From positions 1 to 10,654 of the forward strand of contig VGYW01000291.1 in assembly GCA_016872875.1 (NCBI GenBank): a stretch of DNA of 10,654 bases, written 5' to 3'. Position numbers and translations under genes: made by a program. Origin of the DNA: Planctomycetota bacterium (GTDB lineage Bacteria; Planctomycetota; PUPC01; DSUN01). Shown in pieces: positions 6,908-10,654 of the stretch (positions are counted from its first letter, which is position 1; each line of letters opens with the position of its first letter). The notes beneath the pieces were generated by a model that saw nothing but the letters and a program-made list of their open reading frames with translations, did not search any database and was not told the origin of the DNA.

Positions 6908-9170
6908 CGGCAGCCAGGGCGGAGGCTAGAAGTCCGACGACGCCCGCGACGCCGAGGAGGAGTCCGACGGCAACTGGGATCACCAGGGCGGAGAGTGCGG
7001 GGAGGACCATGGCGCGCTGTGCGCCGCGGGTGGAAATCTCGACGCACTTGGCGTAGTCGGCTTTGGCTTCGGGCTTCCCTTCGCGGAGGCCAGGGACGTC
7101 GCGGAATTGTCGGCGGACTTCTTCGACCATGCGGGAGGCGGCGCGGCCGACGGCTTTCATGGCGAGGGCACAGAAGGCGAAGGCGAGCATGGCGCCGATC
7201 ATCATGCCGGCGACGACGCGGGGGTTGAGGAGGGTGCCGTCGTAGAAGGCCATGAATTGGCCAAGGGTGACTTGGGCTGCGGGGGTGAGTTTGTTTTCGG
7301 AGATGGCGGTTTTGATGGCGTCGGGGGTGGGGGCGGCGGCGAGCTCCTTGTCGCGGCGGATGTCTACGTAGGTCTCGATGCCGCCTTCGGCGAAGCGGTC
7401 TTTGCCGGCGATCTTGTGGTAGTAGACGTGGTCGCCTGCGTGGCCGAGGCCGCCTTCGGCGGTGGTGTGGACTGAGGCGGCGTCGCGCGCCATGAAGCGC
7501 ATGCCGGCGCGGATTTCTTCCATGTAGGCGGCGATGAGTGCGAGTGCGGTGAGTGCGGCGGAGGCGATGGCGAAGCCTTTGCCGGTCGCGGCGGTGGTGT
7601 TGCCGAGGGCGTCGAGGGCGTCGGTGCGCTGGCGGACTTTCGGGTCGAGGTGGCTCATCTCGGCGTTGCCGCCGGCGTTGTCGGCTATCGGGCCGTAGGC
7701 GTCGGTGGCGAGGGTGATGCCGAGGGTTGAGAGCATGCCGACTGCGGCGATGCCGATGCCGTAGAGGCCGAGGGGGATGGCGCCTGGGCCGGCGCCGAAG
7801 CCGCCGGCGAGGCCGAAGCTGGCGACGATGCCGATGGCGACGACGACGACGGGAAACCAGGTGGAGAGCATGCCCTGGGCGATGCCGGCGATGATGACGG
7901 TGGCGGGGCCGGTGTTGGCCTGGGCTGCGATTTCCTGGGTGGGACGGAAGTCGGCGGAGGTGGAGTATTCGGTCCATTTGCCGATGAGCCATCCGCCGGC
8001 GAGTCCGACGAGGATGGAGCCCCAGATGCCGAGGTGGCCGGGGAGCATCAGGTAGACGACGAGGCCGGAGAGTGCGGCGATGCCCCAGGCGGAGAGGTTG
8101 ACGCCGCGGGCGAGGGCCTTGAGGAGCTCTTTCTGGGTGGCTTGCTCGCCCGAGCGGACGAAGAAGCAGCCGAGGACGGAGAGGAGGTTGCCGACGCCGG
8201 CGATGGCCATGGGGCAGAGGATGAAGGAGAGCTGGAGGGCGGTGGTGCAGTTGGGGAGCGTGGTGGCGGCGGCGACGCCGAGTGCGGCGGTGGAGAGGAT
8301 GGAGCCGCAGTAGGATTCGTAGAGGTCGGCGCCCATGCCTGCGACGTCGCCGACGTTGTCGCCGACGTTGTCGGCGATGACGGCGGGGTTGCGGGGGTCG
8401 TCCTCGGGGATGCCGGCCTCCACCTTGCCGACGAGGTCGGCGCCGACGTCGGCGGCCTTGGTGAAGATGCCGCCGCCGACGCGCGCGAAGAGGGCCTGGG
8501 TGGAGGCGCCGACGCCGAAGCAGAGCATGGTGACGGTGATCTCGACGGGGGTCATGGGCTGGAAGAAGGTCCAGCCGGTGGCGGTGTGGAGCCAGGGGAC
8601 GAGTTGGTAGAGGATGAGGAACCAGAGGCAGATGTCGAGGAGCCCGAAGCCTACGACGATGAGGCCCATGACCGCGCCCGAGCGGAAGGCGATCTGGAGG
8701 CCGGCGTTGAGGCTGCCCTGGGCGGCGTTGGCGGTGCGGGCGGAGGCGTAGGTGGCGCTCTTCATTCCGAGGAAGCCGCAGAGGCCGGAGAAGAAGCCGC
8801 CCGTGAGGAAGGCGAAGGGGACCCAGACGGATTGCACTTTGAGGCCGAAGGCAAGGAAGGAGAAGATGAGGCAGACGACGATGAAGACGATGGCGACGAC
8901 GCGGTACTGGCGGCGGAGGTAGGCCATCGCCCCTTCGCGGACGTAGCTGGCGATCTCCCTCATCCTGTCGGTGCCCTCGGGCTCGCGCATCATCCGCTTG
9001 AAGAAGATGAGCGCGAAGAGGAGCGCGACGGCGGAGCCGCCCGCCGCCAACGCCCACCAGCCCCACAGGGCGCCGACGCCCTCGGCAGGCGCCGCCGCTT
9101 CCTCAGCAGCCCCTCCCAGCGCCAACGCGGACGGCAATCCTAACAATCCGGCCCACAGACCCCTGAGCAC
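6645..9170 (-). CDS. hppA: Membrane-bound ion-translocating pyrophosphatase
   Basis: 841 residues, at the long end of the family but complete. The enzyme hydrolyses pyrophosphate in the cytoplasm and pumps H+ or Na+ across the membrane. Seen: an N-terminal hydrophobic segment, about sixteen membrane segments, [11 protein letters not shown] (241-251), [19 protein letters not shown] (257-275), and the C-terminal [14 protein letters not shown] block. Around residue 522 it reads GNTTAATGK. Alanine after GNTTA is the K+-dependent type, where lysine marks K+-independent pumps. Glutamate in DLYESY (residue 285) is the position expected for Na+ pumps in K+-dependent enzymes, so a Na+-PPase is likely but unproven. 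The GTG start has GGAGG five bases upstream and gives a plausible signal-like N-terminus. It follows rpsU by 134 bases. Its last 263 bases are duplicated at 3445-3707. Confidence 0.97.
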   Translation of the reverse strand: MLRGLWAGLLGLPSALALGGAAEEAAAPAEGVGALWGWWALAAGGSAVALLFALIFFKRMMREPEGTDRMREIASYVREGAMAYLRRQYRVVAIVFIVVCLIFSFLAFGLKVQSVWVPFAFLTGGFFSGLCGFLGMKSATYASARTANAAQGSLNAGLQIAFRSGAVMGLIVVGFGLLDICLWFLILYQLVPWLHTATGWTFFQPMTPVEITVTMLCFGVGASTQALFARVGGGIFTKAADVGADLVGKVEAGIPEDDPRNPAVIADNVGDNVGDVAGMGADLYESYCGSILSTAALGVAAATTLPNCTTALQLSFILCPMAIAGVGNLLSVLGCFFVRSGEQATQKELLKALARGVNLSAWGIAALSGLVVYLMLPGHLGIWGSILVGLAGGWLIGKWTEYSTSADFRPTQEIAAQANTGPATVIIAGIAQGMLSTWFPVVVVAIGIVASFGLAGGFGAGPGAIPLGLYGIGIAAVGMLSTLGITLATDAYGPIADNAGGNAEMSHLDPKVRQRTDALDALGNTTAATGKGFAIASAALTALALIAAYMEEIRAGMRFMARDAASVHTTAEGGLGHAGDHVYYHKIAGKDRFAEGGIETYVDIRRDKELAAAPTPDAIKTAISENKLTPAAQVTLGQFMAFYDGTLLNPRVVAGMMIGAMLAFAFCALAMKAVGRAASRMVEEVRRQFRDVPGLREGKPEAKADYAKCVEISTRGAQRAMVLPALSALVIPVAVGLLLGVAGVVGLLASALAAGFTLAVMMANSGGAWDNAKKYIEGGQMGGKGSACHKAAVVGDTVGDPFKDTSGPSLNILIKLMSMVAVVFAGVTVKYAPIIAKWLGM

Positions 9171-9304
9171 TTGAGCCTCCTTACCCCGGGTTGAGAGAGA
9201 GAACGCCGGCGCATCACGAGGTTCTCAGCCGAGCTACACCTCGAGCCGGCCCGGCTTCCCCAACGCGGGCCGCGCGCCACCCTGGGGCACCACACCGGAG
9301 CGCA
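9171..9304 (-). other. rpsU-hppA spacer
   Basis: 134 bases with no gene. It carries the GGAGG ribosome-binding site of hppA (9176-9180) and a possible 6-bp stem GAGAAC/GTTCTC (9199-9226). I see no convincing promoter or U-tract terminator, so read-through from rpsU into hppA is possible. Confidence 0.3.
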
Positions 9305-9508
9305 TCACCTCCCGTAGGAGGGGGTTGCCTCGGCCTTCTGTGCCCGCTTGATCATCTTGCGCTCCTTGCGGCGCTTGCGCTCGCTCGGCTTCTCGTAGTA
9401 CGAGGACCGCTTGATGTCTTTTATGAGACCCTCTTTTTCGCATTTCTTCTTGAACCGCTTCAGGATCTTCTCAAGCGGCTCATTGCCACTTCCGCTGACC
9501 TTGATCAT
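9305..9508 (-). CDS. rpsU: Small ribosomal subunit protein bS21
   Basis: 67 residues, the usual length for S21. This small basic protein binds the 30S subunit near the 3' end of 16S rRNA and helps translation initiation. Recognised from the N-terminal MIKV, the basic helix PLEKILKRFKKKCEKEG, and the typical SYYEKPSERKRRKERK stretch at residues 36-51. The tail is Lys/Arg-rich and ends in ATPSYGR. The ATG at 9508 has a GAGG site about eight bases upstream. It is the first gene behind a good promoter at 9736-9763, with an unusually long leader of about 220 bases containing hairpins, which suggests regulation at the RNA level. Confidence 0.93.
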   Translation of the reverse strand: MIKVSGSGNEPLEKILKRFKKKCEKEGLIKDIKRSSYYEKPSERKRRKERKMIKRAQKAEATPSYGR

Positions 9509-9729
9509 GCGCGCCTCGCACCCCTTTCGCTATCGGAATGGTCTGGTCTCCTGGCCCAGCAGCCGGCGGCCGCCCACAACTGGCGGCCTCTCCCGACTGC
9601 CAGACAACTCCTGGCAAACGGGCAATCTGTCCTGGTGCGGGAACCATCCGCCCACGGCCCACCTTCGCAGGGGCAGCCACAAGGGTTGCCCGTACATGGC
9701 CTGTGCCGCAGGTTGGGTCTCCGCAACAA
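9509..9729 (-). promoter_or_regulatory. Long structured 5' leader of rpsU
   Basis: Between the predicted transcription start (~9729) and the rpsU ATG. Two hairpins stand out: 9592-9622 (CCCG and TGCCAG arms, 7-base loop) and 9568-9588 (GGCCGCC arms, 7-base loop). Both loops contain AGUUGU on the transcribed strand. A further stem, GGGCA/TGCCC, lies at 9671-9691, and a weaker 7-base-loop stem near 9637-9657. No known riboswitch or RNA family is recognised. It could be an autoregulatory S21 leader or an independent small RNA. Confidence 0.4.
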
Positions 9730-9735
9730 GAGCTA

Positions 9736-9763
9736 ATTATATGAAACCGGCGCCGTTTTGCAA
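9736..9763 (-). promoter_or_regulatory. Predicted sigma70-type promoter of rpsU
   Basis: Minus-strand TTGCAA (9763-9758), a 16-base spacer and a perfect TATAAT (9741-9736) in a local AT-rich patch within GC-rich DNA. It would start transcription near 9729. Confidence 0.65.
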
Positions 9764-9778
9764 GCCGCGCTGTCCGAG

Positions 9779-9808
9779 TTCGCAGGATGCAGCAGTTTGC
9801 GCTAAAAT
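9779..9808 (+). promoter_or_regulatory. Possible promoter of the CAP-domain gene
   Basis: Plus-strand TTCGCA (9779-9784), an 18-base spacer and TAAAAT (9803-9808), about 30 bases before the ATG at 9839. It is divergent from the rpsU promoter. The -35 match is weak (4/6). Confidence 0.4.
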
Positions 9809-9838
9809 AGAAGACGGGTTGCCTGGGTGACTTTGCCA

Positions 9839-10654
9839 ATGCTGCGAACTTCTCGCTATCCGCGCCCCACGGCCATTCTCGCCATCGCCCTGATGTCGGC
9901 CTCCGCCTCCGCGGGCGAGGCGCCGTCCGCGGCGCAGGAGTTCATCCGCGCCCTCGATGCCCCCGACTCCGCGGCGGCGCGGCGGCAGGAGGCCTGGCAG
10001 AAGCTCACCGAGTCGGGCAAGGCCCCGCCCAGGGCGGTCGCCGCGGCGGTCGAGAAGGCGCGCGACCGCGCCTGGCAGCGGCTCTCGCAGTTCATCGGCA
10101 CCCTCCAGGGGAGGAAGCCGGTCGCCGGCCTCCGCGCCGCCGTCGCCCCGCACCAGGCCAAGGTCCGCGACGTGGTGAACGGCGCCGCCTTCAGCAAGGA
10201 GAAGCTCGGCGCCGCGATGGCCCCTATCGAGAAGGCCATCGACGCCGCAGCCGTCGCCATGGAAGAGGCCGAGCGCTTCAAGCCCCTCAGCGAAACCGTC
10301 CACGAGATGGAGACCTACGCGGCCGGCTGCGGCCTCCGCATCGGCTGGAACGAGGAGCTGCGCGACGTCCTCATCCGCCTGGCCCTCGTGGCCCAGCACG
10401 CAGGCGGCGCCAAGTGGCGCCCGACCCTCGACGCCAACCGCGAGCTTGGCGCCTGCATTGACCCCGCCGAGCACGCCTGCATCGAGCGCCTCAACATCCA
10501 CCGCATCCTCCTCGGCCTCCCCCCCGCCGAGATTGACCTCCGCCTCGTCATCGCCGCCAAGAAGCACTCCGAGGAGATGGCCGCCAGGAACTACTTCTCC
10601 CACGACTCCCCCACCCCCGAGCTCAAGACCCCCTGGCAGCGCGCCGCGCGCGAG
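9839..10654 (+). CDS. Secreted CAP/SCP-domain protein, 3' end beyond the window
   Basis: The first 272 residues are visible and the frame is open at the window end. Residues 1-26 form a signal peptide (basic start, hydrophobic AILAIALMSASASA, small residues before GEA). A helical, Ala/Glu-rich region (30-200) of unknown role follows. From about residue 211 the sequence matches the CAP superfamily: EHACIERLNIHR, then LAAKKHSEEMA-like helix with His243 and Glu246, and YFSHDSPTP...KTPWQRA. CAP proteins are extracytoplasmic; bacterial members are mostly uncharacterised, some acting at the cell wall. The ATG has a weak GGGTGA site about eight bases upstream. A long open frame on the opposite strand is only a shadow of its GC-biased codons. 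It is divergent from rpsU, with no evident functional link. Confidence 0.85.
   Translation, partial: MLRTSRYPRPTAILAIALMSASASAGEAPSAAQEFIRALDAPDSAAARRQEAWQKLTESGKAPPRAVAAAVEKARDRAWQRLSQFIGTLQGRKPVAGLRAAVAPHQAKVRDVVNGAAFSKEKLGAAMAPIEKAIDAAAVAMEEAERFKPLSETVHEMETYAAGCGLRIGWNEELRDVLIRLALVAQHAGGAKWRPTLDANRELGACIDPAEHACIERLNIHRILLGLPPAEIDLRLVIAAKKHSEEMAARNYFSHDSPTPELKTPWQRAARE

Noticed and set aside
6541..9066. 841-codon minus-strand frame overlapping hppA
   Set aside because: Arg/His/Pro-rich nonsense translation in another frame of the same strand, characteristic of a GC-rich shadow.
8034..9143. Long plus-strand open frame opposite hppA
   Set aside because: Acidic low-complexity translation that is exactly antisense to a clear pyrophosphatase; a product of its G/C-ending codons.
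9737..10603. 288-codon minus-strand frame at the right edge
   Set aside because: Shadow of the CAP-domain gene; Gly/Ala/Leu-rich and covers the rpsU promoter.

Overview
The window looks like a GC-rich bacterial chromosome segment, possibly planctomycete-like and probably metagenomic. That assignment is an inference from GC-biased codon use, a secreted CAP-domain protein of a type common there, and gene style; no rRNA or other taxonomic marker is present. Nearly everything is on the minus strand. Only the CAP-domain gene at the right edge is on the plus strand. 

Right part (about 6.6-10.65 kb) is housekeeping-like. A divergent promoter region at about 9.74-9.81 kb separates a secreted CAP/SCP-domain protein (plus strand, cut by the window end) from rpsU (ribosomal protein S21, minus strand). 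rpsU has a long leader with two 7-nt-loop hairpins that share a loop sequence. Downstream of rpsU lies a complete hppA (membrane-bound ion-pumping pyrophosphatase, 841 aa). 

Left part (1-6.6 kb) is accessory. Downstream of hppA is a three-gene, translationally coupled operon (genes A2, B2, C2; 6444 to 3849) with a good sigma70-type promoter. It is followed by a truncated second copy of the last 86 codons of hppA (3445-3707, 94.7% identical, offset exactly 3200 bp). Next come a perfect 14-bp hairpin, another promoter and a second three-gene operon (A1, B1, C1; 3293 to 114). The start of a further gene touches the left edge (27 to 1). 

The main result is that the two operons appear to be diverged versions of one system. 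A1 and A2 have nearly equal length (280 and 285 aa) and share PTxxDAG, GxTRP[LI] and PE[VI]VH blocks at matching positions. B1 and B2 are helical proteins sharing an E[WF]LRxRxxGxxPY block. The third gene differs completely: C1 is a KGGVGRT-type ParA/MinD-like ATPase with a C-terminal extension, and C2 is an unrecognised 233-aa protein. I infer a modular system with a constant A-B core and an exchangeable third component, similar in layout to NTPase-centred conflict or signalling operons. No effector domain is recognisable, so the function is unknown. 

Each operon sits directly behind an hppA 3' end, a hairpin and a promoter, so the hppA 3' end looks like a repeated acquisition point. Differences between the two hppA 3' ends are almost all synonymous, so both evolved as parts of working genes. 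That fits element-borne replacement of a gene's 3' end, or recombination with a relative's locus, better than duplication followed by decay. No integrase or transposase gene is visible.
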